Translations under genes and position numbers: made by a program
Part shown: positions 1-8,620 of the stretch, one piece after another
Layout of the letters: each line of letters begins with the position of its first letter
Numbering within the stretch: position 1 is the first letter of the stretch
The notes under the pieces: model-generated
What the model was told of the DNA's origin: nothing
Databases searched by the model: none
What the model saw: only the letters and a program-made list of their open reading frames with translations
Assembly (NCBI RefSeq): GCF_028023875.1
Contig: NZ_JAQIPB010000002.1
Location: forward strand, 806,001 to 870,000
Origin: Xenophilus arseniciresistens
GTDB taxonomy: Bacteria; Pseudomonadota; Gammaproteobacteria; Burkholderiales; Burkholderiaceae_C
Direction: 5' to 3'
DNA: 64,000 nucleotides

Positions 1-53
1 CCGAAGCCCGACGCGCCGCCCGTGACGATGGCGACCTTGTCCTTGAGTTCCAT
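1..53 (-). CDS. SDR family oxidoreductase (N-terminal fragment)
   Basis: Only the first 17 or so codons are in the window; the gene runs off the left edge. The N-terminus starts MELKDKVAIVTGG and continues ASGFG, which is the beta1 strand and the TGxxxGxG nucleotide-binding motif of short-chain dehydrogenases. It lies 9 bp downstream of the oxygenase reductase gene on the same strand, so it is probably the third gene of the Rieske oxygenase operon and may oxidise an alcohol or cis-diol product. The substrate cannot be told from this fragment. Confidence 0.8.
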   Translation of the reverse strand, partial: MELKDKVAIVTGGASGF

Positions 54-62
54 GCTGTCTCC

Positions 63-1016
63 TCAGATATCCAGAACCAGCCGCGGCCCCGCACAGCGGG
101 AGACGCAGACCATCATGCGCTGCCGGGCCGCGGGGTCGCCCGCGTCCAGCACCGAATCGAAATGCCGGACCTCGCCGTCCAGCACCGGCGCCTCGCAGGT
201 GCCGCACAGCCCTTCGCGGCAGGCGCTGGGGTGCTCGATGCCCAGCCGCTCCAGCGCCGCCAGCACGCTCTCGCCGGCCTCGACACGGGTGGCGCAGCCA
301 CTGCGGGCCAGCACCAGCTCAAAAGCCGTCGATGCGTGCGCCGCCACGGGCGCCGCCTGGAAGCGCTCCAGGTGCAGCCGGCCCGGCGGCCAGTGCTGCG
401 TGGCCGCCTGCACGGCCTCCAGCATGGGCGCGGGGCCGCACACGTAAAGGCCGTCCCAGCGCGGCTCTTCAAGCTGCTGCGCCAGCGCGGGCGGGCCGCC
501 GTGTTCGTCGTCCAGATGCAGCCGCAGCCGCGGGCCGGCCAGTGCGCGCAGCTCCTCCAGGTAGGCCACCCGCGCCGCGGAACGCGCGCACACCAGCAGC
601 TCCCAGTCCAGGCCGGCGCGCTCGCAGTGGCGCGCCATGGCGCAGATCGGCGTGATGCCGATGCCGCCGGCCACCAGCAGCACGCGCCGGTCGCCCGGCG
701 CCATCGCGAACAGGTTGCGCGGCGCGCTGGCGCCCAGCGCCTGCCCCACCTTGAGCTTCTCGTGCACCCACCGCGATCCGCCGCGGCTGCGCTCGTCCCA
801 GCCCACGGCAAGCTCGTACATGTCCTGCGTGGCCGCGCCAGCCGCATTGACCAGCGAGTACTGGCGCACCAGGCCGTTGGGCAGGGCGAGGTCGATGTGG
901 GCGCCCGGCGCACCGCCCGGCAGCGGCCGGCCGGCCGCGTGGCGCAGTTGCACCTGCAGCACGTCGCGCGCCACGGCCCGCACGGCCTGCACCACCACCG
1001 GCTGCGTGGTCGTCAT
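63..1016 (-). CDS. VanB-type oxygenase reductase (FMN/NAD/2Fe-2S)
   Basis: 317-residue electron-transfer component that passes electrons from NAD(P)H through flavin and a [2Fe-2S] cluster to a Rieske oxygenase. Visible elements are the flavin-binding RQYSL (residues 51-55), the NAD-binding GGIGITP (117-123) and CGP (193-195), and a C-terminal plant-type ferredoxin domain with Cys266, Cys271, Cys274 and Cys304. Order and length match VanB/phthalate dioxygenase reductases. The start is chosen at the ATG that overlaps the oxygenase stop codon (ATGA), which fits translational coupling; a longer open frame upstream is antisense-like sequence inside the oxygenase gene. The aromatic substrate is not determined. 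Confidence 0.9.
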   Translation of the reverse strand: MTTTQPVVVQAVRAVARDVLQVQLRHAAGRPLPGGAPGAHIDLALPNGLVRQYSLVNAAGAATQDMYELAVGWDERSRGGSRWVHEKLKVGQALGASAPRNLFAMAPGDRRVLLVAGGIGITPICAMARHCERAGLDWELLVCARSAARVAYLEELRALAGPRLRLHLDDEHGGPPALAQQLEEPRWDGLYVCGPAPMLEAVQAATQHWPPGRLHLERFQAAPVAAHASTAFELVLARSGCATRVEAGESVLAALERLGIEHPSACREGLCGTCEAPVLDGEVRHFDSVLDAGDPAARQRMMVCVSRCAGPRLVLDI

Positions 1017-2056
1017 GGCGACTCCGCGGCAGCCTCGTTCCGGGCCATGCGGTCCATCAGCCAGCGGGCCTGGTTCAGGCCGGCATCGGCACCGATGGCC
1101 ACCATGGGCCGGTCGGGGACGAGGTTCATCACCTTCTGCTGGCCCTCGATCATGCGGCGGTCTTCCTCGAAGGCGACCAGCACGTCCTGGTAGATCTGCT
1201 CGGTCATCGCCTCGTCGTCCAGCGCGAAGTTGCGGGCCTGGCAGAACCAGTAGTGGCTGGTGGTCGCGGTCTCCGGCGTCTGGATGGAGGTGTGGCGAAA
1301 CTGCAGTGCCTGCGGCACGCGGTGCCCCTCGGGCGCGCCCGTGCCCGCGGGCGCCGAGCCCGCATCCATGCGCAGCAGCGCGGGCGGCGACCACTGGTAG
1401 ATCTGCCAGCGGTCGACCTTGCCGCTGAAGCTCGCCACCCGCTTGTGCAGGTTGGGCATCTCGTCGTCCAGGTACCAGCGGCGGATGGTGAGCATGCCGT
1501 TGCCGGTGGTGTCGCGCTCGATCTGGGGCTTGAGATCGGCGGCGCTGCCGGTGCCCAGCGTGGTGGGATGCACCCAGGCCAGGTGGGTGAAGTCCAGCAG
1601 GTTGTCGACGATGAGCTTGTAGTTGGCCTGGTAGTGCAGGTAGCCCGGCTTCATGCGCCATTCGGGCGAGTCGTGCCAGAAGAAGTCGGCGATCTGCGCG
1701 GCGTCGGCGCGCGCAGCATCGCCCATCCAGATCCAGACCAGCCGGTCCCTTTCCACCACGGGGTAGCTGCGCACGCAGGTGCGCGGCGGCACGCTGGCCT
1801 GACCCGGCACTTCGACGCAGGCGCCCGAGGGATCGAACTTGAGTCCGTGGTACATGCAGCGCACGCAGTCGCCTTCCTGCCGCCCCAGGTGCAGGGGCGC
1901 GGCACGATGGCAGCAGCGGTCTTCCAGCGCGACGGCGCGGCCCTGCGTGTCGCGGTAGAGCAGCACCGGCTCGCCGAGCAGCACGCGCGAGACCAGCCCC
2001 TGGGCCGGGATTTCCTCATCCCACGCGGCCACGTACCAGCAGTTGCGAACGAACAT
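1013..2056 (-). CDS. VanA-type Rieske aromatic oxygenase, alpha subunit
   Basis: 347 residues, the size of vanillate O-demethylase VanA and related one-subunit Rieske oxygenases. The Rieske cluster ligands are Cys48-x-His50 and Cys67-x2-His70. The mononuclear iron site shows Asp155-x2-His158-x4-His163. The partner reductase follows with an ATGA overlap and an SDR follows that. A divergent LysR gene begins 96 bp away and probably controls the operon. Vanillate demethylation, another O-demethylation or ring hydroxylation are all possible; VanA-like sequences have diverse substrates, so no gene symbol is given. Confidence 0.9.
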   Translation of the reverse strand: MFVRNCWYVAAWDEEIPAQGLVSRVLLGEPVLLYRDTQGRAVALEDRCCHRAAPLHLGRQEGDCVRCMYHGLKFDPSGACVEVPGQASVPPRTCVRSYPVVERDRLVWIWMGDAARADAAQIADFFWHDSPEWRMKPGYLHYQANYKLIVDNLLDFTHLAWVHPTTLGTGSAADLKPQIERDTTGNGMLTIRRWYLDDEMPNLHKRVASFSGKVDRWQIYQWSPPALLRMDAGSAPAGTGAPEGHRVPQALQFRHTSIQTPETATTSHYWFCQARNFALDDEAMTEQIYQDVLVAFEEDRRMIEGQQKVMNLVPDRPMVAIGADAGLNQARWLMDRMARNEAAAESP

Positions 2057-2131
2057 CTTCTTGTCTCCTGATCTGATGTCCGCATGCTAGGAAGGCACCG
2101 GTGAAAGGAGGAAATCGCTTTTTGTCGAGAT

Positions 2132-2150
2132 TGATCCAGAATTCCGATCA
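2132..2150. promoter_or_regulatory. Putative LysR-type operator
   Basis: Inverted repeat TGATC-N9-GATCA in the 96-bp gap between the divergent oxygenase and LysR genes. It contains a T-N11-A core (T2135 to A2147), the classical LysR-family recognition pattern. It ends 2 bp before the LysR start codon, so occupancy would fit negative autoregulation. Inferred from symmetry and position only. Confidence 0.45.
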
Positions 2151-2152
2151 CT

Positions 2153-3049
2153 ATGAAGTTCCAGACCCTGCAGGCCCTGCTCCACATCGAGGCATTGGGA
2201 AGCATCCGCGCCGCCGCCCAGCGGGTGAACCTGTCCCAGCCCGCGCTCACGGCCGCCATCCAGCAGCTGGAGCAGGAACTGAACGCGCCCTTGCTGGTGC
2301 GCACGAAGCAGGGCGCCAGCTTCACGGCCTTCGGCCGCGCCTTCCTGGTCCGGGCCCGGCTGATGGTGGAGGAAAGCCGCCGCGCGCGCGAGGAGATCGA
2401 CCAACTGCGCGGCCACTGGGAAGGCAGCGTGCGCTTTTCAAGCTCTCCGGCCGTGGCGCTGTCACTGCTTCCCAAGGCGCTGCAGGCCTTCCAGCAGAAG
2501 TACCCGCGCGTTCATGTGGAGTGCCGCGACGGCCTGTACCCCGGCATCACGCCGGCGCTGCGCGACGGCACGCTGGACTTCGGCCTGACGCCGGTGCACC
2601 GGCTGGAGATCGAACCCGATCTGGTGGCGGACCCGCTGCTGGTCACCGAGATCGTGATCGTCTGCCACCGCGAGCACCCGCTGCGCCACGCGACGCGCCT
2701 GGCCGAGCTGGCCGACTGCGCCTGGATCTATTCGAGCGCGCCGCGCGGGCCCGGCGCCATGATCGAGGAGGCCTTTGCGCGGGCCGGGCTGCCGCCGCCG
2801 CGGCGCGGCATGACCTGCGAATCCTTCCTGGCCCTGCCCGCCATCGTGGCCAGGGGCGACTACATGGCAACGGTGCCGCGCACGGTGTTCGAACTCAACG
2901 CCTTTCGCGCCGAGCTTCACGAGGTGCCGGTGCTCGATGCGCTGCCGCAGCCGACCGTGCACGTGCTGCGCCGGCATGACCTGCCGCTCACGCCCGCCGC
3001 GCAGGACCTGATCCGCTGGATCCGGCACCACGCGCCGGGCCTGCCTTGA
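2153..3049 (+). CDS. LysR-type transcriptional regulator
   Basis: 298 residues with the LysR layout: an N-terminal winged helix-turn-helix (about residues 1-60, including the typical SQPALTAAIQQLE recognition helix) and a two-lobed effector domain (about 90-295). It is divergent from the Rieske oxygenase operon, which it probably controls in response to an aromatic substrate or intermediate. No good Shine-Dalgarno sequence precedes the ATG, and the likely operator sits directly in front of it. It converges with the next LysR gene across a 30-bp gap. The effector is unknown. Confidence 0.93.
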   Translation: MKFQTLQALLHIEALGSIRAAAQRVNLSQPALTAAIQQLEQELNAPLLVRTKQGASFTAFGRAFLVRARLMVEESRRAREEIDQLRGHWEGSVRFSSSPAVALSLLPKALQAFQQKYPRVHVECRDGLYPGITPALRDGTLDFGLTPVHRLEIEPDLVADPLLVTEIVIVCHREHPLRHATRLAELADCAWIYSSAPRGPGAMIEEAFARAGLPPPRRGMTCESFLALPAIVARGDYMATVPRTVFELNAFRAELHEVPVLDALPQPTVHVLRRHDLPLTPAAQDLIRWIRHHAPGLP

Positions 3050-3079
3050 TAAAAAAGCACGGAGCGGCTGCGGGCCGGC

Positions 3080-4024
3080 TCAGCCTTCCGCGCCCGGGCG
3101 CCCCCGGCCGAGCCTGCGGTGGAGCTGCGCATCGCGCGCCCGGAAGACCTCGGCCACCTTGTCCCTGAAGGCTTCCATGGGACTCGAGAAATAGGCGTTG
3201 CGCCGCCAGAACAGCCCGATCTGCAGCGTCCAGACGGGCGCCGGGGCCGCCAGTGGGGCCAGGCCCGTGCCTGTCCCTGCGCTCAGCGAGTCGGCCGTCA
3301 TCACCGTGAGCAGGTTGCTGCCGCGCACGAGGGACGCGAAGACGGCCGGCGAGGCGTCGGTCTGCAGGAAGGCGGCGGGCATCTCGATCCCCGCCTGGGC
3401 GAACATCGACTCCACCCAGGCCCGCAGCGCGATGTTCGCCGGGGGCAGCACCCAGGGCTGGGCGGCCATGTCCTCGACCGTGAAGGCGCGCCGATGCAGC
3501 GGATGCCCCTTGCGGGCCACCACGAAGGACTGCTGCTCGCCCAGCAGCAGGCACGACAGCGCGGCCGGCGTCTGGGCCTGCACGGCGGCGATCGCGAAAT
3601 CGAGTGCGCCCGTCTCCAGCTGATGCAGCAGCACGCCGCTGAGCTGCACCTGCGCGTGGAAGCGGATCTGGCGCGCCGATCCGAGGAAAGAGGCCAGCAC
3701 GGGCGTGACGACCGACTCCACCACCGCCGGCACCGTGCCGATGCGCAGCTCCCCGGACTCGCCGGTCTTGAGATCGCGCACCTCGTTGCGGATGTCCCTG
3801 ACCATGCGGGCCAGCGCGAGCTGCTTCGCATAGAGCGCGCGGCCGATGGTCGTGAGCGCCACGCCCCTGGGCGTGCGCTCGAACAGGCGCACGCCCAGCG
3901 AACCTTCCAGCCGCTGCACGGCCTTGGACAGCGCGGGCTGCGTCACGCCCAGCAGATCGGCCGCGCTGTGCAGATTGCCCAGCTCAGCCACGACGCGGAA
4001 CGATTCGAGGTCCTTGAGCTGCAT
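3080..4024 (-). CDS. LysR-type transcriptional regulator
   Basis: 314 residues: N-terminal winged helix (DLESFRVVAELGNLHSAA onward, with TQPALSKAVQRLE as recognition helix) followed by a LysR substrate-binding domain to about residue 300. The start at 4024 puts the HTH at the usual distance from the N-terminus; an in-frame ATG at 4069 would add 15 unconserved residues. It is divergent from the Bug receptor/AtuA pair and is the obvious candidate to regulate it. It resembles the LysR regulators often found beside Bug receptor genes in Burkholderiales. The ligand is unknown. Confidence 0.9.
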   Translation of the reverse strand: MQLKDLESFRVVAELGNLHSAADLLGVTQPALSKAVQRLEGSLGVRLFERTPRGVALTTIGRALYAKQLALARMVRDIRNEVRDLKTGESGELRIGTVPAVVESVVTPVLASFLGSARQIRFHAQVQLSGVLLHQLETGALDFAIAAVQAQTPAALSCLLLGEQQSFVVARKGHPLHRRAFTVEDMAAQPWVLPPANIALRAWVESMFAQAGIEMPAAFLQTDASPAVFASLVRGSNLLTVMTADSLSAGTGTGLAPLAAPAPVWTLQIGLFWRRNAYFSSPMEAFRDKVAEVFRARDAQLHRRLGRGRPGAEG

Positions 4025-4093
4025 GGCCACCGTCGCGGGCGATTCCAGATGGTTATCGACAAACCCCATGATAGGTCTGGCAGCGCACCGGGT

Positions 4094-4110
4094 CGATTTC
4101 CATAATCGAT
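4094..4110. promoter_or_regulatory. Possible LysR operator upstream of Bug receptor gene
   Basis: Imperfect dyad CGATT-N5-AATCG with a T-N11-A spacing (T4097 to A4109) in the gap between the divergent LysR and Bug genes, 68-84 bp before the Bug start. The position suits an activator site. The symmetry is short, so this is tentative. Confidence 0.3.
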
Positions 4111-4177
4111 TGCACGGCGCAGGGCGGCCGCCTTTCGCGGGCCGCCCGGACGACGCCGACCACGGAGACAGACCACC

Positions 4178-5188
4178 ATGCACAGATCCGCCCAGCGCGC
4201 GCGCAGCGTGCTGCGCCTGGCCGCCCGCCACAGCCTCTACCTCGCATTCGGCCTGGCCGCGGCGCTGGCGGCCGCGGGCGCCAGCGCACAGGACGCCTAC
4301 CCCAACCGGCCGATCCGCGTGGTCGTTCCCTACCCCGCAGGCGGCAACACCGACATCATTGCGCGCGATGTGATGAAGGAGCTTTCCAGGCGGCTGGGGC
4401 AGCCGGTGGTGATCGACAACAAGCCCGGCGCCAACAGCATCCTGGGCACGGAGCTGGCGGCCAAGGCCGCACCCGACGGCTACACGCTGCTGGTCGTCAT
4501 CGGCGCCTATGCGAACAACGACTCGCTGTACCGCCAGCTGCCCTACAAGTCCTCGGAGCTGGTGCCCATCTCGCAGCTCACGCGGACCTCGCTGGTGCTG
4601 GTGACGGCGCGCCCCGGCCTGCGCACGCTGGACGATCTGGTGCGCTCGGGCGCCCAGGGCCCTTCGCCGCAGAGCTTCGCCAGCAGCGGCGTGGGCTCGG
4701 CCGCCCACCTTCTGGGCGAGCGCTTTGCGCGCAGCACGGCCATGAAGGGCGCCATGCACGTGCCCTACAAGGGCACGGCCGACGCGACCACCGACCTGGT
4801 GAGCGGGCGCGTGGGCTTCATGTTCGACGCCATCTCGGCCATGGGCCCGCACATCCGCCAGGGCCGGCTTGCCGCGCTGGCCGTGACCGGGCAGGACCGC
4901 TCGCCCCTGCTGCCCGAGGTGCCCAGCCTTACGGAGCTGGGCCATCCCGAACTGGTCACCTATGCCTGGGCGGGCGTGCTGGCGCCCGCGCGCACGCCCC
5001 CGGCCATCGTGCGCAAGCTTGCTGACGAGTTCGCCCAGGTGATGAAGGGCGACGAACTGCGCACCCGCCTGGCGGCGATCAGCACCGAGCCGGTGGGCAG
5101 CACGCCGGCCGAGTTCGCGCGCTTCATTGCGCAGGAAGCCAGAGTGAACGGCGACGTGATCCGGCAACTCAACATCTCTCTGGACTGA
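4178..5188 (+). CDS. Bug-family tripartite tricarboxylate transporter receptor
   Basis: 336-residue periplasmic solute receptor of the Bug/TctC family. The N-terminus carries a basic stretch and a hydrophobic signal peptide ending around ASAQD (near residue 38), followed by the family start YPNRPIRVVVPYPAGG. The Asp-x-x-x-R and PGA(N)SILGTE segments typical of the family are present. A GGAGA ribosome-binding site lies 8-12 nt before the ATG. It is 4 bp upstream of the AtuA-family gene, so both are probably co-transcribed under the divergent LysR protein. Bug receptors bind small carboxylates; the ligand here is unknown and no membrane subunits are adjacent. Confidence 0.92.
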   Translation: MHRSAQRARSVLRLAARHSLYLAFGLAAALAAAGASAQDAYPNRPIRVVVPYPAGGNTDIIARDVMKELSRRLGQPVVIDNKPGANSILGTELAAKAAPDGYTLLVVIGAYANNDSLYRQLPYKSSELVPISQLTRTSLVLVTARPGLRTLDDLVRSGAQGPSPQSFASSGVGSAAHLLGERFARSTAMKGAMHVPYKGTADATTDLVSGRVGFMFDAISAMGPHIRQGRLAALAVTGQDRSPLLPEVPSLTELGHPELVTYAWAGVLAPARTPPAIVRKLADEFAQVMKGDELRTRLAAISTEPVGSTPAEFARFIAQEARVNGDVIRQLNISLD

Positions 5189-5192
5189 GCGC

Positions 5193-6983
5193 ATGACCCG
5201 CACCGTGATGATCGGGGGCGCCTGCGCCTTCATCGGCGACAGCGTGATCGGCCCGCGGCAGCTCGTCGAGGTCGAGGGCATGCAGTACCTGGTCTTCGAC
5301 TACCTGGCCGAGATGACGCTGTCGAGCTTCGCCCAGGCGCGCAAGACCGACCCCGCCAGCGGCTACGCCAGCGACTTCGTGGACCTGACGCTGCGCGAGA
5401 TCCTCGCGCGCTGCCTGCAGCGCGGCATCCGCCTGGTCGCGAATGCGGGCGGCCTGAACCCGCGCGGCTGCGCGGCGGCCATCGAGGCGCTGGCCGCGCA
5501 GTTGGGCTGCTCGCCGCGCGTCGCGTTCGTGGAGGGCGACGACAGCCTTGCGCTGCTGCCGGCGCTGGCCGCAGAGGACACGCGCGACTTCTACACCGGC
5601 AGCGCGATGCCGCAGGGCATCGACAGCGCGAACGTGTACCTGGGTGCGCTGCCCATCGCACGCGCGTTGAGCATGGGCGCCGACATCGTGGTCACCGGCC
5701 GCATCGTGGACAGCGCCACCACCCTGGGCGTGCTGATGCACGAGTTCGGCTGGGATGCCGATGCGCACGACCGCCTGGCGGCCGGTTCGCTGGCGGGCCA
5801 CATCCTCGAATGCGGCGCGCAGGCCACCGGCGGCATCTTCACCGACTGGGCCGAGGTGCCCGACTGGGAAAACATCGGCTACCCCTACGTGCTCTGCGAG
5901 GCCGACGGCAGCTTCGTGGTCGGCAAGGCCGCGGGCACCGGTGGCTGCGTCACGCCGGCCACGGTCAGCGAGCAGATCCTCTACGAGGTCGGCGACCCTT
6001 CGCGCTATGTGCTGCCCGACGTGGTCTGCGACTTCACGCAGGTCCGGGTGCAGCCGGCCGGCCCGGACCGCGTGCGTGTGACCGGCGCGCGCGGCCTCGC
6101 GCCGCCGCCCACCTACAAGCTCTGCGCCACCTACCAGGATGGCTGGCGCTGCACAGCGCAGGTCTCGGTGTTCGGTGCGCAGGCCGTCGCCAAGGCGCGC
6201 CGCACCGGTGAGGCGCTCTTGCGGCGCGCGCAGGCGCTGCTGCAGGACAAGGGCATGGGAGATTTCGAGCGAGCCTCGGTCACGGTGCTGGGTGCCGAGG
6301 ACAGCTACGGCCCGCATGCGGCACCCTCCAGCCTGCGCGAGGCACTCGCCCGCGTTGCCGTGACCCACGCGCGCCGCGACGCGCTGGAGCTGTTCTCGCG
6401 CGAGGCCCGCGCGCCGGGCGTGTCCTTCGCGCCGGGCACCACCAGCGGCAGCGCGCTGACCCTCAACGGCCGCGCGGCGGTGGAGCCGCGCTACCGGCTC
6501 TACACCTGCCTGGTCGCCAAGGACCGCCTGCCTGCGCCGCGCGTGGTGATGGGCGCGCACGAGCAGCGCGTGCCCGTGCCGGGTGGCGGCAGCCCGATCA
6601 ACCCGGGCCCCGCCGGGCTCGTGGCCGCCGCTGCCGGCGCTGCCTGGCAGCCCCCGCCCGAGGGGGTGCGCCAGGCCCCGCTGATCGCGCTGGCCTACGG
6701 CCGCTCGGGCGACAAGGGCGACAGCTCGAACATCGCCATCATCGCCCGCCGCCCCGAAGACCTGCCGCTGCTGCGGCGCGTGCTCACGCCCCAGCGCGTG
6801 CGCGCCTACCTGGCGCACCTGGTCAAGGGCGAAGTCACGCGCTACGAAGTGCCGGGGCTCGGGGCCTTCAACTTCCTGATGACCGAGGCCCTGGACGGGG
6901 GCGGGCCGAGTTCGCTGCGCCCGGACCCGATGGGCAAGGGCATGGCGCAACTGCTGCTGGGCATGCCCATCCCGCTGGATTGA
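5193..6983 (+). CDS. AtuA-family (DUF1446) acyclic terpene utilisation protein
   Basis: 596 residues with two parts: an N-terminal DUF1446/AtuA domain (about 3-460, starting MIGGACAFIGDS) and a C-terminal AtuA-like ferredoxin-fold domain (about 495-595, around ALAYGRSGDKGDSSN). In Pseudomonas, AtuA is required for growth on citronellol/geraniol, but its exact reaction is not known, and many homologues sit beside Bug receptors in Burkholderiales without other atu genes. No AtuB-H homologues occur here, so terpene use should not be assumed. It follows the Bug gene after 4 bp and converges with the GMC oxidoreductase gene. Confidence 0.88.
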   Translation: MTRTVMIGGACAFIGDSVIGPRQLVEVEGMQYLVFDYLAEMTLSSFAQARKTDPASGYASDFVDLTLREILARCLQRGIRLVANAGGLNPRGCAAAIEALAAQLGCSPRVAFVEGDDSLALLPALAAEDTRDFYTGSAMPQGIDSANVYLGALPIARALSMGADIVVTGRIVDSATTLGVLMHEFGWDADAHDRLAAGSLAGHILECGAQATGGIFTDWAEVPDWENIGYPYVLCEADGSFVVGKAAGTGGCVTPATVSEQILYEVGDPSRYVLPDVVCDFTQVRVQPAGPDRVRVTGARGLAPPPTYKLCATYQDGWRCTAQVSVFGAQAVAKARRTGEALLRRAQALLQDKGMGDFERASVTVLGAEDSYGPHAAPSSLREALARVAVTHARRDALELFSREARAPGVSFAPGTTSGSALTLNGRAAVEPRYRLYTCLVAKDRLPAPRVVMGAHEQRVPVPGGGSPINPGPAGLVAAAAGAAWQPPPEGVRQAPLIALAYGRSGDKGDSSNIAIIARRPEDLPLLRRVLTPQRVRAYLAHLVKGEVTRYEVPGLGAFNFLMTEALDGGGPSSLRPDPMGKGMAQLLLGMPIPLD

Positions 6984-7021
6984 AGCCCACCCGGCGCCCA
7001 CGGGCGCCGGGCCATCGCGCC

Positions 7022-8620
7022 TCAGCCTGCCGCCTGCAGCACCAGGCTCGCGCCCTTCTCGCCGATCATGATCGCCGCCGCATTGGTGTTGGCCGAGGTC
7101 ATCGTCGGCATCACCGAGGCGTCGATCACCCGCAGGCCCTGCACGCCCTGCACGCGCAGTTGCGCGTCCACCACCGCGCCCGCGTCGCTGCCCATGCGGC
7201 AGGTGCCCACCGGGTGGAACACCGTGCCGCCTTTCTCGCGCGCGAAGCGGGCCAGGTCCTCGTCGCTGCGCAGGGCCTGGCCCGGCATGTACTCGGCCCC
7301 GGTCGTCAGGTCGCGGAAGGCGGGCTGCGCATAGATCTCGCGCAGGATCTTCAGGCCCTCGACCAGCACGCGGATGTCCTGCGGCTCGGTGAGGTAGTTC
7401 GAGACGATGCGCGGCGGCGCCAGCGGATCGGCCGAACGCAGGCTCACGCTGCCGCGCGACTCGGGCCGGCACTGCGCGGCCGAGGCCGAGAAGCCCGAGA
7501 AGCCATGCAGCGCATCGCCGGGCTTGTCGACCGACAGCGGCATCACGTTGAAGAGCACGTCGGCGCGCGCGTCCCTGGCCACCGCGGTGCGCACCATGCC
7601 GCCGACCTGGCCGGCGCCCACGGTGAGCGGCCCGCGCTGCTGGAACAGCCATTGCGCCCCCATGCGCGCCAGGCCCAGCGGGCTGCGCACCTGGTCGTTG
7701 AGCGACATCTTCTCGCGCAGCTTCACGATCACGCGCGCCTGGTAGTGGTCCTGCAGGTTGGCGCCCACCTCGGGCGCATCCACCTGCACCGCAATGCCAT
7801 GCCGGCGCAACTCATCGGCCGGCCCGATGCCCGAGAGCTGCAGCAGCTGCGGGCTCTGCAGCGCGCCCGCGGCGAGGATCACGTCGCCCTCGGCCATGGC
7901 GCGCTGCAGCTGGCCGCCTTCGATCCACTCCACGCCGACGGCGCGCCCGCCCTCGACGATCACGCGCGTCACATGCACGCCGGTCTTGACCTTGAGGTTC
8001 GGCCGCGCCAGCGCCGGCTTGAGGAAGGCGGTGGCCGCGTCGCAGCGCCAGTGGCCGCGCAGCGTGAGCTGGTAGGTGCCCAGGCCTTCGTCCTGCGCGC
8101 CGTTGAAGTCATCGCTGGTCGCAAAGCCGGCCTGCGCGCCGGCTTCCAGCCAGGCGGTGCAATAGGGATGGTCGTTGCGCAGGTCGGAAACGCACAGTTC
8201 GCCCGTGGTGCCGTGGTAGTCGCTCTCGCCGCCCGCATAGCGCTCCGACTTCCTGAAGAAGGGCAGCACATCGCGGTAGCCCCAGCCCGGGGCGCCGGCG
8301 CGCGCCCAGTCGTCGAAGTCGGCATGCTGGCCGCGGATGTAGATCAGCCCGTTGATGGCGCTGGAGCCGCCCAGCACCCGGCCGCGCGGCCAGACGATGG
8401 ACCGGCTGCCCGTCTCGGCCTGCGGCTCGACCTGGAATTGCCAGGAAAAGCGCGGGTCGTAGATCGAGCGAAAGTAGCCCACCGGCAGCCTGAGCCAGAA
8501 ATGCCCGCCCGCGCCACCGGCCTCCAGCAGCAGCACGCGTCGGCCGGCGGCGCTGAGCCGGTTGGCCAGCACGCAGCCCGCGGAGCCGGCCCCCACGATG
8601 ATGTGGTCGACGCCGTTCAT
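7022..8620 (-). CDS. GMC-family FAD alcohol dehydrogenase
   Basis: 532 residues, the length of choline dehydrogenase-like GMC flavoproteins. The N-terminal FAD-binding motif GAGSAGCVLANRLS (residues 10-23) is followed by the GMC signature around RGRVLGGSSAINGLIYIRG. The C-terminal active-site His is in FHPVGTCRMG. It oxidises an alcohol to an aldehyde or ketone using FAD. The start overlaps the sulfatase stop (ATGA), making it the last gene of the leftward sulfatase/ABC operon; it could act on the alcohol released by the sulfatase. The substrate is unknown; a choline role is not supported by context. Confidence 0.92.
   Translation of the reverse strand: MNGVDHIIVGAGSAGCVLANRLSAAGRRVLLLEAGGAGGHFWLRLPVGYFRSIYDPRFSWQFQVEPQAETGSRSIVWPRGRVLGGSSAINGLIYIRGQHADFDDWARAGAPGWGYRDVLPFFRKSERYAGGESDYHGTTGELCVSDLRNDHPYCTAWLEAGAQAGFATSDDFNGAQDEGLGTYQLTLRGHWRCDAATAFLKPALARPNLKVKTGVHVTRVIVEGGRAVGVEWIEGGQLQRAMAEGDVILAAGALQSPQLLQLSGIGPADELRRHGIAVQVDAPEVGANLQDHYQARVIVKLREKMSLNDQVRSPLGLARMGAQWLFQQRGPLTVGAGQVGGMVRTAVARDARADVLFNVMPLSVDKPGDALHGFSGFSASAAQCRPESRGSVSLRSADPLAPPRIVSNYLTEPQDIRVLVEGLKILREIYAQPAFRDLTTGAEYMPGQALRSDEDLARFAREKGGTVFHPVGTCRMGSDAGAVVDAQLRVQGVQGLRVIDASVMPTMTSANTNAAAIMIGEKGASLVLQAAG

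Noticed and set aside
5193..6983. Part of a citronellol/geraniol (atu) catabolic cluster.
   Set aside because: None of the other atu genes is nearby; pairing with a Bug receptor is a different context.
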